From: Bacteroidales bacterium
GTDB lineage: Bacteria > Bacteroidota > Bacteroidia > Bacteroidales > P3
NCBI GenBank assembly: GCA_017633985.1
Contig: JAGBOF010000034.1
Location: 1-39,024 of the forward strand
Length of the DNA stretch: 39,024 bases
Reading direction: 5' to 3'
Numbering within the stretch: position 1 is the stretch's first letter; each line of letters opens with the position of its first letter. Below the pieces are notes generated by a model. The model was not told where the DNA came from. It was given only the letters and a program-made list of their open reading frames with translations, and did not search any database. A program made the position numbers and the translations under genes. Shown piece by piece: positions 9,806 through 18,313 of this stretch.

Positions 9806-10627
9806 TTATATGATTCCTTCGTTTTCCACTTCCTGTTTAATTGAGTCATCCACCAATATTCTGCCACAATATTCGCATACCAATATTTTCTTATGCATTT
9901 GAATATCCATCTGACGCTGGTGTGTAACTTTATTGAAACATCCGCCGCAAGCATCTCTGTCTACCGTTACAACTGCCAATCCGTTTCTCGCATTGCCTCT
10001 TATACGTTTGAAAGCCTGAAGGTATCTTTCCCCTTTAGGTTCATTCATCAACAATTCTTCTTCCTTCAATTGGCGGTTCAAAAGCTTGTCTTCCTGCTCG
10101 GAAGTTTCCTTTACGATTGTTTCAAGCTCGGTTTTCTTATGTTCCAAATCACTTTGCTTTTGTACAAGTTTTTCCTGTGCTTCCTCTATCGTTTTCTTAT
10201 AAGATTCTATCTCATTATTAGTTTCACGGATTCTTTTTTCGCAAAGTTCTATCTCCAATTGCTGGAATTCTATTTCTTTGGCAATGGAATCGTGCTCACG
10301 GATATTTTTTACCTTATTTAACTGACCTTCGTATTTCTCAATTGCAGCGTTGTGTTCCTCAATAGCCTGATTGTACTCTGCTATTTTTGCATTGCATTCT
10401 GCCTGTTGTTCAGTTTGCTTTGCAATTCTGGTATTCAATCCCTCTATTGTATCTTCCAATAACTTAACTTCTTCGGGTAATTCTCCTCTTACTTTGCGTA
10501 TCTTGTCTATTTCTGACTCTATTTTCTGCAATCTGTAAAGAGAAGTCAATAACTTTTCAATACTCTTGTCCGCATCAACCGCATGGAATACGACCTTTGG
10601 CTCTTCTGTTTTAGTTTTCTTTGCCAT
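9806..10627 (-). CDS. Coiled-coil protein with C4 zinc ribbon
   Basis: This 273-residue protein has a long charged coiled coil (about residues 20-200), then a zinc ribbon with two CxxC pairs: Cys227/Cys230 (CGGC) and Cys251/Cys254 (CEYC). It matches the widespread C4-type zinc-ribbon family (zf-RING_7 type), for which nucleic-acid or ribosome-related roles have been proposed. No signal peptide is present, so it is cytoplasmic. It lies 4 bases after the Nif3-like gene and 3 bases before pyrC in a tight operon. The Nif3 plus zinc-ribbon pair recurs across bacteria, which supports the call. Confidence 0.85.
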   Translation of the reverse strand: MAKKTKTEEPKVVFHAVDADKSIEKLLTSLYRLQKIESEIDKIRKVRGELPEEVKLLEDTIEGLNTRIAKQTEQQAECNAKIAEYNQAIEEHNAAIEKYEGQLNKVKNIREHDSIAKEIEFQQLEIELCEKRIRETNNEIESYKKTIEEAQEKLVQKQSDLEHKKTELETIVKETSEQEDKLLNRQLKEEELLMNEPKGERYLQAFKRIRGNARNGLAVVTVDRDACGGCFNKVTHQRQMDIQMHKKILVCEYCGRILVDDSIKQEVENEGII

Positions 10628-10631
10628 ATTA

Positions 10632-11435
10632 TTATAAGAATTTTATTCTGTTCAATTCCTCTGATATATATAAGGGTGCAAAATTACACATTTTTTTTGA
10701 AATAATATCAAAAAACCTCTGTTTTATGAAAATTTCACTCTCAAAATGACCTATATCCGCCAATATAATTTCATTCTCATAGGAAAGAAAATCGTGATAT
10801 TTCAAGTCTGCGGTAAGAAACATGTCGCAATTTCTGTCAATTGCATTACGGATAAGAAAACTTCCCGAACCGCCGCAAACACCCACACGTTTAATCTCCT
10901 TTTGTGTGTTTCCGATGCAACGAAGCACAGGAAGATTCAATTTTTTCTTCACTTCAATCAAATAATCCTCCGCTTTAATGCACTCTTGCAACTCCCCTAT
11001 CGCTCCGCCGCCCATATAACCCGTATCAGCGGGGTATCTGCTGTTGTCAAGAGGCGATATATTCTGCAATCCTAACTTTTCCGCCAAAATATGACTGACA
11101 CCTCTCAAGGCATTATCCATATTGGTGTGCGCAGCATATATAGCAATGTCATTTTTCACCGCCATACGCAAAATTTTCTCGATATCGCTGCCGTAACGCA
11201 ACTGTTTAAAAGCTTTATATATGAAAGGATGATGCGAAATTATCAGATTGCAATTCTTCTGTAACGCATCATTGACAGTATCAGCAAAAACATCCAAACA
11301 AATCAACACTCCCGTACAATCACTGTCCCTATTACCTATAATAAGTCCCGCATTGTCGTAATCTTCCTGCCAATAAAGCGGAGCAACCGCTTCTATACAA
11401 TTTAGAATATCCTTGATTTTTACTTTTTCTTCCAT
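10632..11435 (-). CDS. Nif3-like dinuclear metal centre protein
   Basis: The sequence matches the Nif3/YbgI (GTP cyclohydrolase I type 2-like) family: WQEDYDNAGLIIG, the metal-binding ISHHPFIY motif, HTNMDNA, and the late GHFESE motif. I chose ATG 11435 (MEEKVKIKDILN, 267 residues) because it aligns with the family N-terminus. An upstream in-frame ATG at 11477 would add 14 residues of unrelated character. Many Bacteroidota homologues are near 365 residues because of an inserted domain; this copy lacks the insert and has the short YbgI form. Its exact reaction is unsettled in the family. It is cytoplasmic and co-transcribed with the zinc-ribbon gene. Confidence 0.85.
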   Translation of the reverse strand: MEEKVKIKDILNCIEAVAPLYWQEDYDNAGLIIGNRDSDCTGVLICLDVFADTVNDALQKNCNLIISHHPFIYKAFKQLRYGSDIEKILRMAVKNDIAIYAAHTNMDNALRGVSHILAEKLGLQNISPLDNSRYPADTGYMGGGAIGELQECIKAEDYLIEVKKKLNLPVLRCIGNTQKEIKRVGVCGGSGSFLIRNAIDRNCDMFLTADLKYHDFLSYENEIILADIGHFESEIFIKQRFFDIISKKMCNFAPLYISEELNRIKFL

Positions 11436-11553
11436 AATTCTTTCTTGTCCTGTCATATTTTGGATTTTAAGGCTCATATCTTAAAATTAAAAGACCTCAA
11501 CTTAAAATATTAAACCGTAAACTCCGGAATCTAAAACTAAACTTTAAACTTTT

Positions 11554-12609
11554 TTATATAATCATGCCGCTACCGTAACACAAACGGCAGTCTGTATCGT
11601 ATATCACACAATACTGTCCCTGCGCAACACCCTGCAATTTCGTGTCAAAACGGACATGATAAGTGTCTTCATTTTTGCTTATCCATCCTTTAGTAAAATC
11701 AGGCGTATGACGGATTTTCAAACGTATCTCTTTTTCGCCCTCAAAATCCCCGAAAACATCTTCGGTTATAAAATGCATGCCTTTCAAATCCGTCTCCGTA
11801 CCGTATTGTGTTATCGGGTCGTAACCCTGAGACACATATAATATATTATTAGGTATATCCTTTTTCACTACAAACCACGGACCGCCGCTAAGTCCCAATC
11901 CCTTACGCTGTCCTATCGTATGAAACCAAAAACCCTTATGTTTGCCGAGTTTCTTTCCCGTCTCAAGCTCTATAATATCACCTTCCCTTTCACCCAAATA
12001 GCGTCTGATAAAATCATTGTAATTTATTTTTCCCAAAAAACATATTCCTTGCGAATCCTTACGCTTTGCCGACGGTAATTTCTCATCAATTGCTATCTGT
12101 CTTACCTCACTTTTATCCAAATGACCGATAGGAAAAATTGTTTTTTCAAGTTGGCTGTAAGTTATTCTCGCTAAAAAATCCGTCTGATCCTTGACAGGAT
12201 CTTTTGCCGTTGCAAGAAATTTTTTACCGTCTTCTCTTTGCCATACATTACAGTAATGTCCCGTCGCTATAATGTCAAAATCCTTTCCCCATTTGTCATT
12301 AAATGCTCCGAATTTTATCAAACGGTTGCACATAATGTCGGGATTGGGAGTCAAACCTGCCGCAACGGTGTCCACGGTATATTTTACAACGCTGTCAAAA
12401 TATTCCTTCTGCAAATTGACAATCTCCATTTTGCAGCCGTATTTCTTGGCAACGAAAGAAGTAATCTCAATATCTTCTTCTTTGGGACATTCGCTGTCAT
12501 CCATACCTATCATGATATAAAACACGGTAGGAGTTATTCCCTGCTCTTTGAGTTTGTAAACCACAACCGACGAATCTACGCCTCCTGATACTAATGCTGC
12601 TACGTTCAT
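11554..12609 (-). CDS. mnmA: tRNA-specific 2-thiouridylase MnmA
   Basis: MnmA adds sulfur at position 2 of the wobble uridine in tRNAs for Lys, Glu and Gln, using ATP. The P-loop SGGVDSS is at residues 8-14. The two catalytic cysteines are Cys94 in NPDIMCNRLIKF and Cys190 in GICFLG. Length is 351 residues, normal for the family. ATG 12609 is the start: it aligns with the family N-terminus, and the in-frame codon at 12618 is TTG. A TAATTTTG box ends 7 bases before this ATG, so the transcript would have almost no leader. The gap to the next gene (118 bases) has no clear terminator. Confidence 0.95.
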   Translation of the reverse strand: MNVAALVSGGVDSSVVVYKLKEQGITPTVFYIMIGMDDSECPKEEDIEITSFVAKKYGCKMEIVNLQKEYFDSVVKYTVDTVAAGLTPNPDIMCNRLIKFGAFNDKWGKDFDIIATGHYCNVWQREDGKKFLATAKDPVKDQTDFLARITYSQLEKTIFPIGHLDKSEVRQIAIDEKLPSAKRKDSQGICFLGKINYNDFIRRYLGEREGDIIELETGKKLGKHKGFWFHTIGQRKGLGLSGGPWFVVKKDIPNNILYVSQGYDPITQYGTETDLKGMHFITEDVFGDFEGEKEIRLKIRHTPDFTKGWISKNEDTYHVRFDTKLQGVAQGQYCVIYDTDCRLCYGSGMII

Positions 12610-12615
12610 AATTTG

Positions 12616-12623
12616 CAAAATTA
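12616..12623 (-). promoter_or_regulatory. -7 box next to the mnmA start
   Basis: TAATTTTG on the minus strand, with its last G 7 bases before ATG 12609. No TTTG is found at 17-23 bases upstream. The position supports the ATG start over the upstream TTG. Confidence 0.45.
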
Positions 12624-12643
12624 CAAAATTTTTACATAGCGCT

Positions 12644-12830
12644 AAAAAAAGACGCCGTTAAAAAAAATTAAAACGGCGTTTTATTTTATTAATCAGCCTG
12701 ATTAATTTATTAAAACGCCGTTTTATTTTGACGGTTTGTAATATACTGTTATTCAAACTGTAATAAAGGCCGTTTTTCTGCGTTTTTTTTGCCTGATTTT
12801 AGGCCTAAATTTCAGCAAAACCGCCTGTTT
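12644..12830. repeat. Palindromic intergenic repeat, copy A
   Basis: The gap between yqeY and mnmA is filled by a long imperfect palindrome. GACGCCGTT (12651) faces AACGGCGTT (12672). ATTAATCAG-C-CTGATTAAT (12688-12706) forms the tip, and the flanks 12669-12687 and 12707-12726 pair almost throughout. A tail at 12727-12760 containing GACGG and CTGTTATTCA, plus TTTCTGCGTTTTTT and TTTCAGCAAAA, is shared with copy D. It may end the yqeY transcript; it may also be a mobile or REP-like sequence. Confidence 0.75.
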
Positions 12831-12840
12831 TTACCGTCAC

Positions 12841-13287
12841 TTATCCCAATAATTCTTTGACCAGCGAAGATACAATTTTGTTGTCGGCACTTCCTTGGAA
12901 TTTTTCCTGTGCAAGCTTCATTACCTTGCCCATATCTTTCATTGAAGATGCGCCTGTTTCCATTATTATCGCTTTCAACTGCTCTTTTATTTCATCTTCG
13001 CTTAATTGTGCGGGCAAGAATTCTTCTATTACGTGTTGTTGAAATGTTTCTTCTTCAAAAAGATCCTCTCTGTTTTGGTCTTTGTACATCAAAGCGGATT
13101 CTTTTCTTTGTTTTACAAGTTTTTGCAATACCGCTATTTCTTCCTGCGAGGTTATAACATGACCCGCTTCTTTTGTTTTCAATAACAACAGTTCGCTTTT
13201 TACGGCACGTAACGCCGCCAAACGTTTCTGATCCCTTGCCAACATACTTTCTTTTATGCAGGCATTAATTCTTTCTTCTAATGTCAT
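12841..13287 (-). CDS. GatB/YqeY domain protein
   Basis: This 148-residue protein is helical throughout and matches the YqeY family, which resembles the tail domain of GatB, the B subunit of the tRNA amidotransferase. Recognisable stretches are the RINACIKESMLARDQ N-terminus and IEEFLPAQLSEDEI. Free-standing YqeY proteins are widely conserved but their role is not firmly known; tRNA-related binding is inferred from the GatB tail. It lies 2 bases after the GHKL ATPase gene, so it is the last gene of the operon, and copy A of the palindromic repeat follows it. Confidence 0.9.
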   Translation of the reverse strand: MTLEERINACIKESMLARDQKRLAALRAVKSELLLLKTKEAGHVITSQEEIAVLQKLVKQRKESALMYKDQNREDLFEEETFQQHVIEEFLPAQLSEDEIKEQLKAIIMETGASSMKDMGKVMKLAQEKFQGSADNKIVSSLVKELLG

Positions 13288-13289
13288 GG

Positions 13290-13838
13290 TTATTGATTAT
13301 AATTTATCCGTTCAAGATTTCTTTGCAATACTTTCTTTAATTTTTTCAAATCCGAAGAAGATTCAAACTTTTCCAAACCGTACATATAAGCCATTGCAGG
13401 CAAATAAAACGAGAATGTACCGTCATCGGTTGCGTAGGTAAATCTCACTTCCTTCTCTTTGTGGGCGTAAATAAAGTCGGCAATCATGCCTGATATGTCA
13501 CCCAAAGGTTTGGCCGCCTCACTGCTTAATTTTACCGTATATTCCAAACGTGTGGACTTGCCGTTGTGGGAAGAAAGTTGGAACATTCCGCCGCAATCCT
13601 GCGTCATGGTTTTGATAAGATACAGTCCCATGCCTCTGTTTGCACCTTCTTTTGTAGTAACTCCTTTGTCCGCAGCCGTCTTAAGGAATTGTTTTGTCAT
13701 ACCTATGCCGTTGTCCTGAACGACAAAGCGTATAACGTCCTTTTCTTTGGACTCCCTAACGGTGATTTCTATTTCGTCCGCTTCGGCTTCGCAACTGTTA
13801 GTCATCACATCCAATAAATGATGGGTCAAAGTTTCCAT
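13290..13838 (-). CDS. GHKL-fold ATP-binding protein without a kinase domain
   Basis: The first about 110 residues are a histidine-kinase-type ATPase domain with an N box (Asn14 in DVMTNSCEA), G1 box DNGIGM (42-47) and G2 box NRGMGLYL (67-74). There is no dimerisation/phosphoacceptor His domain, sensor or membrane span. The C-terminal 70 residues are an unassigned helical part. The protein is therefore an ATP-binding regulator of the anti-sigma or switch-kinase type rather than a classic sensor kinase; its target is not evident. It begins one base after the preceding gene ends and is followed 2 bases later by yqeY. Confidence 0.8.
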   Translation of the reverse strand: METLTHHLLDVMTNSCEAEADEIEITVRESKEKDVIRFVVQDNGIGMTKQFLKTAADKGVTTKEGANRGMGLYLIKTMTQDCGGMFQLSSHNGKSTRLEYTVKLSSEAAKPLGDISGMIADFIYAHKEKEVRFTYATDDGTFSFYLPAMAYMYGLEKFESSSDLKKLKKVLQRNLERINYNQ

Positions 13839-13839
13839 T

Positions 13840-14382
13840 TTATTTAAATCTTTCTTGTATTTCTTTTTTCAAAAACTCCTGCGCAAGTTCCGTTTGGGAT
13901 TTTCCCTGTGACATCTTCTCAAATAACATTCCCGCATATTGGGTCGGTGTAAGTTTTTCGTCATCTTTAGGAACCAAGGAATTAAGGATGTTGATAATTT
14001 CTTCTTTTGCGTTCTTTATATAGACCCATGCTTGGGATGAAATATAAAGCTGTTGCGACAGATTGTGTTCATACTCATCCCTTATATTTTGAATCATCAC
14101 GTCCCTCAACAGACGTGTGTTCATATCGGGTTGATAGCAACGCAAAACCAAATTATCGGGTTTCATTCTCTCTAAAAACAACACCAAACGTTCGTATGCC
14201 TGCAACTGAATAGGTGTTACTGTTTTTGTTATTTCACTCTGTGATATTTTCTGTATTTCCAAAAGAGTTTTCTTTTGTTCGTTTTCCACGAATTCTTTCG
14301 TTTGATGCAACATGTAGTAACCTGATATTACCAATGCGAACAGATAAACTACCGCAATCAATACAAATGCCCCTGTTTCCAT
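13840..14382 (-). CDS. Bacteroidota conserved membrane-anchored protein (DUF7935-like)
   Basis: This 180-residue protein has one N-terminal membrane span (about residues 5-25), then a cytoplasmic helical part containing PIQLQAYERLVLFLERM and LLRDVMIQNIRDEYEHNLSQQLY. This pattern is what I recall of a conserved Bacteroidota family (DUF7935); the assignment is from memory and not certain. Function is unknown. It sits in a run of four genes with gaps of 20, 1 and 2 bases, between a glycosyltransferase and a GHKL ATPase, which suggests a shared regulatory or envelope context. Confidence 0.7.
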   Translation of the reverse strand: METGAFVLIAVVYLFALVISGYYMLHQTKEFVENEQKKTLLEIQKISQSEITKTVTPIQLQAYERLVLFLERMKPDNLVLRCYQPDMNTRLLRDVMIQNIRDEYEHNLSQQLYISSQAWVYIKNAKEEIINILNSLVPKDDEKLTPTQYAGMLFEKMSQGKSQTELAQEFLKKEIQERFK

Positions 14383-14402
14383 ATCCTTCTTTTTTATTTT
14401 AA

Positions 14403-15368
14403 TTAGTTATTTACCGTTTGTTCTTCTAAATTTTCTGATATTATGTAACGCGGACGGTGCTTCGTCTCCTTATAAATCTTTCCTATATATTCACCTATCA
14501 CTCCTATGGCTAAAAGTTGTAAGCCGCCCAGCATCCAGATTGACACTAATATACTCGACCAACCTGTTGCTGCATGTCCCGTTAATTTCACAACCAATAC
14601 CCATATCAAAGCAATAAGCGAAACCAAAAATATGATAAGTCCGAGTTTTGTTATCAATGTTATAGGCTTTATACTCAAGGATGTTATACCGTCTATTGCA
14701 AAAGCAACCATCTTCTTTAAAGGATATTTGCTTTCCCCTGCCAAACGTCTGTTTCTTACATATTCCACCGTCGTAGAAGTGTAACCTACCATCGGTACCA
14801 AACCTCTTAAAAACAGGTTTACCTCACCAAACTGCGACAAACCCTGCAATGCACGTTTGGACATCAACCTATAATCGGCGTGATTGTAGACAGTATCTGC
14901 TCCGAGCCAATTCATAAGACGGTAAAATGTCAGTGCGGTATTCCGTTTGAAGAAAGTATCCGTTTGTCTTGAAGACCTGACACCGTAAACAATATCATTG
15001 CCATTATAAAAGGCTTCAATAAATCGGTCAATTGCATCAATATCGTCCTGCATATCCGCATCCATGCTTATAACTGCATCGGCATAATCTTTTGCCGTCA
15101 TAAGACCTGCCAAAAGTGCATTTTGATGTCCGCGGTTACGTGAAAGTGAAATGCCTGTAAAGATATTATCTTCTTTATGCAACTCTTTAATAATCTGCCA
15201 CGTGTCGTCTTTGCTACCGTCATTGACAAACATTATCTTACTTTCTGAAGATATTTTCTTTTGTTCAAATAAGGCAGTCATCTTTTCCTTTAATTTTTGT
15301 GCAGTTGTCCGCAAAACTTCACTTTCATTATAACACGGAATGACTATATATAATATTGATGCATTCAT
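14403..15368 (-). CDS. Family 2 glycosyltransferase, polyprenyl-phosphate sugar synthase type
   Basis: This 321-residue protein has a GT2 catalytic domain (about 1-225): VIPCYNES at the start, VNDGSKDDTW for nucleotide binding, MDADMQDD as the metal-binding DxD region, and RNRGHQNALLAG. Two C-terminal membrane segments (about 235-258 and 270-292) follow, ending with IGEYIGKIYKETKHRP. This is the layout of DPM1/GtrB/ArnC-like enzymes, which move a sugar from a nucleotide donor to polyprenyl phosphate at the inner membrane. The sugar cannot be read from the sequence. It lies 46 bases after lepA and is probably the first gene of the downstream cluster. Confidence 0.88.
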   Translation of the reverse strand: MNASILYIVIPCYNESEVLRTTAQKLKEKMTALFEQKKISSESKIMFVNDGSKDDTWQIIKELHKEDNIFTGISLSRNRGHQNALLAGLMTAKDYADAVISMDADMQDDIDAIDRFIEAFYNGNDIVYGVRSSRQTDTFFKRNTALTFYRLMNWLGADTVYNHADYRLMSKRALQGLSQFGEVNLFLRGLVPMVGYTSTTVEYVRNRRLAGESKYPLKKMVAFAIDGITSLSIKPITLITKLGLIIFLVSLIALIWVLVVKLTGHAATGWSSILVSIWMLGGLQLLAIGVIGEYIGKIYKETKHRPRYIISENLEEQTVNN

Positions 15369-15414
15369 TTCACGATATCTTTGCTTCTTATATAATGTTA
15401 CTGCTTTGTTTTTG

Positions 15415-17202
15415 CTAATCCAACTTCAAAACTGCCAAGAATGCACTCTGCGGCACCTCAACAGAACCCACTTGACGCATACGTTTTTTGCCTTCTTTCT
15501 GTTTTTCCAACAATTTACGCTTTCTTGTAATGTCGCCTCCGTAACATTTAGCCGTTACATCCTTTCTTACGGCTTTTACGGTCTCTCTTGCTATGATTTT
15601 GCTGCCTATTGCTGCCTGTATAGCGACATCAAACTGTTGACGCGGTATCAGTTCCTTAAGTTTTTCACACATTCTGCGACCGAAAGGATACGCATTGTCG
15701 GCATAAATCAATGTAGAAAGGGCATCAACCGGTTCTCCGTTCAAAAGAATCTCCAGTTTAACGAGTTTTGACGGCTTATAATCAAAAGGATGATAATCAA
15801 AAGAAGCATAACCTTTGGAAATACTCTTGAGTTTATCGTAAAAATCAAAAACAACTTCGGAAAGAGGTAATTCAAATATTATCTCGGCACGGTCGGTTGT
15901 TATATAAGTTTGGTTTTTCAGTATTCCGCGTTTGTCAATGCACAGTTTCATTATCGCACCTATGTATTCCGTTTTAGTAATTATGGAAGCAAGAATATAA
16001 GGTTCCTCGATATGCTCAATATGAGATGGATCCGGAAGACCCGAAGGGTTATACACTTCCAAACATTCGCCTTTTGTTGTAAATATCTTGTAGTTTACGT
16101 TCGGTACGGTGGTAATTACGTCTATATTAAATTCCCTTTCCAAACGCTCTTGTATTATCTCCATATGTAAAAGTCCCAAGAAACCACAACGGAATCCGAA
16201 TCCCAACGCCAAAGAACTTTCCGGAACAAAGGTAAGCGACGCATCGTTAAGCTGCAACTTCTCTATACTGGAACGGAGTTCCTCATAATCCTTTGCATCC
16301 TGCGGATAAACGCCCGCAAACACCATCGGTTTAACATCCTGAAAGCCTTTCACTGCTTCGGTGCAAGGATTTTCTAACGTAGTTATCGTATCGCCGACTT
16401 TAACTTCACTGCTTGTTTTAATGGAACTGATAATATATCCCACATCTCCCGCACTCAATTGTTTGCAAGGGGCAAGATCGTATTTTAATATACCTATTTC
16501 ATCGGCATTGTAATCTTTTCCCGTTGCCATAAACTTAACTTTATCGCCTTGCTTCAAGGTTCCGTTGAATATACGGAAATAAGAAATAACTCCTCTGTAT
16601 GAATTGAAAACCGAATCAAAGATTAAAGCCTGCAATGGTGCAGTCTCATCACCCTGCGGTTGCGGAATCTTTTCGACAATTGCCTTTAAAATATCTTCAA
16701 CTCCCTGTCCCGTCTTTCCGCTTGCAAGAATAATATCTTCCCGTTCGCAGCCTATCAAATCCATTACTTGATCCGCCACTTCTTCCACCATGGAATTTTG
16801 CAGATCAATCTTATTTAATATAGGTATAATCACAAGATCATTATCCAAAGCCTGATAAAGATTAGAAATAGTCTGGGCTTGTATTCCCTGTGTGGAGTCT
16901 ACAATCAATAAAGCTCCCTCACAGGCGGCAATACTTCGGGAAACCTCGTATGAAAAATCCACATGACCCGGCGTATCTATCAGGTTAAGATAATATGTTT
17001 GGTTGTTGTAAGTATATTCCATCTGAATGGCATGCGATTTTATCGTTATACCTCTTTCTCTTTCCAAATCCATATTATCAAGCACTTGATTCTCCATCTC
17101 ACGTTGCGGAACTGATTTAGTAAACTCCAACAAACGGTCTGCAATGGTGCTTTTACCGTGATCGATGTGTGCTATTATACTGAAATTTCTTATGTTTTTC
17201 AT
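15415..17202 (-). CDS. lepA: Elongation factor 4 (LepA)
   Basis: LepA is a ribosome-associated GTPase implicated in translation and 30S biogenesis. At 595 residues it is of normal length. The P-loop AHIDHGKST is at residues 11-19, the switch II motif DTPGH near 77-81, and NKID near 130. The LepA-specific C-terminal domain ends in [17 protein letters not shown], typical of the family. The start ATG 17202 fits the alignment ([19 protein letters not shown]). A TAACTTTG box lies just before it. aroB ends 100 bases upstream. Confidence 0.97.
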   Translation of the reverse strand: MKNIRNFSIIAHIDHGKSTIADRLLEFTKSVPQREMENQVLDNMDLERERGITIKSHAIQMEYTYNNQTYYLNLIDTPGHVDFSYEVSRSIAACEGALLIVDSTQGIQAQTISNLYQALDNDLVIIPILNKIDLQNSMVEEVADQVMDLIGCEREDIILASGKTGQGVEDILKAIVEKIPQPQGDETAPLQALIFDSVFNSYRGVISYFRIFNGTLKQGDKVKFMATGKDYNADEIGILKYDLAPCKQLSAGDVGYIISSIKTSSEVKVGDTITTLENPCTEAVKGFQDVKPMVFAGVYPQDAKDYEELRSSIEKLQLNDASLTFVPESSLALGFGFRCGFLGLLHMEIIQERLEREFNIDVITTVPNVNYKIFTTKGECLEVYNPSGLPDPSHIEHIEEPYILASIITKTEYIGAIMKLCIDKRGILKNQTYITTDRAEIIFELPLSEVVFDFYDKLKSISKGYASFDYHPFDYKPSKLVKLEILLNGEPVDALSTLIYADNAYPFGRRMCEKLKELIPRQQFDVAIQAAIGSKIIARETVKAVRKDVTAKCYGGDITRKRKLLEKQKEGKKRMRQVGSVEVPQSAFLAVLKLD

Positions 17203-17206
17203 ACTG

Positions 17207-17214
17207 CAAAGTTA
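17207..17214 (-). promoter_or_regulatory. -7 box abutting the lepA start codon
   Basis: TAACTTTG on minus, with its last G 5 bases before ATG 17202. This predicts a transcript with virtually no leader. No TTTG is found at the usual upstream spacing. Confidence 0.45.
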
Positions 17215-17302
17215 CAAAAAGATTTTTAAAATGAAAATATTTTCCGATTATGCCTGATATTTTCTGACTGTAAACAGGTTTTTATTCATCCAAACAGTTT
17301 TA

Positions 17303-18238
17303 TTACTGACCGTCTGCTAATATAAATTTAATTTCTCCGTCTGTATTTTTCTTGTCTTGACGCATCAGCGGAATCAACTGTTGCATATCGCTGCGGTAAT
17401 CTGGAATTTCGTAATTATTTTCTATGAAACCCTTTATTTTGTCTGCCTTTTGTTTGTCATAACCCGTATGTTCAACGCTTAAATCCAACGCATAATGCAT
17501 ACCTACAGCAACGCTGTGTCCGTGAGACAATCCGTAAAACATCTCAACTGCATGTCCGAGCGTATGACCGAAGTTTAGTTTTTTTCTTATTCCCCTGTCG
17601 TAAGGGTCCTCTAGGGTAATTTTTTCTTTAATCTCCGCACAATGCAAAATCAAATCCCGTTTAATTTCCGTAAAATCCGTTATCTGCATCAACTCCTCCG
17701 CACCGGAGTAATCAAACATAACAAATGTTTTAAGCATCTCGGCAATCCCGTCCATAATTTGCGAAGAAGAAAGCGTAGATAGAAATTCCGCATCAAAAAA
17801 CACTTGGCTTGTGAAATTAAACGTACCTATCAGGTTCTTTATCCCCGAATGATTGACGGCAGTCTTGCCTCCTATTGCCGCATCCACCATTGCCAAAAGC
17901 GTTGTCGGGACATTTACGTTTTGAATACCCCGTTTGTAAACGGATGCAACAAAACCTCCCAAATCACAAATGACACCTCCGCCCAATGAAACAATACAAG
18001 AATTGCGGTCCGCTTCGCTCTCTGTCAAAGAATCAATGATATTTTCCGCCGTGTTAAGTGTTTTATTCTCTTCTCCAGCAGGAATTTCCAACAAAACCGC
18101 CTGCCTGTCGGTTAATATATCAACTTTTTCCAACAAAACAGGTAAACAAAACTTTGAAGTATTGTCATCGGTTAATATAAACAGTTGTGAAAAATCCTTT
18201 TCTGTAAGATATGTCTGTAATTGTTCAATATTTTTCAT
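17303..18238 (-). CDS. aroB: 3-dehydroquinate synthase
   Basis: AroB makes 3-dehydroquinate from DAHP, step two of the shikimate pathway, using NAD and a divalent metal. Diagnostic segments are SLGGGVICDLGGFVASVYKRG, the PTTLLAMVDAAIGGKTAVN block, NFGHTLGHAVE and SHGHSVAVGM; the histidines of the last two are metal ligands. I chose ATG 18238 (MKNIEQLQTYL, 311 residues); an in-frame upstream start at 18301 would add 21 residues not typical of the family. It is shorter than the usual 340-360 residues, mainly at the N-terminus. It follows the ABC-F gene and is probably co-transcribed. Confidence 0.92.
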   Translation of the reverse strand: MKNIEQLQTYLTEKDFSQLFILTDDNTSKFCLPVLLEKVDILTDRQAVLLEIPAGEENKTLNTAENIIDSLTESEADRNSCIVSLGGGVICDLGGFVASVYKRGIQNVNVPTTLLAMVDAAIGGKTAVNHSGIKNLIGTFNFTSQVFFDAEFLSTLSSSQIMDGIAEMLKTFVMFDYSGAEELMQITDFTEIKRDLILHCAEIKEKITLEDPYDRGIRKKLNFGHTLGHAVEMFYGLSHGHSVAVGMHYALDLSVEHTGYDKQKADKIKGFIENNYEIPDYRSDMQQLIPLMRQDKKNTDGEIKFILADGQ

Positions 18239-18313
18239 CTTAAAATCCCTTTTATCATTCAAAGGCAAACAATAATCCCGTAAGTTCCTATTATAATCCA
18301 AAATTTAAGAATC

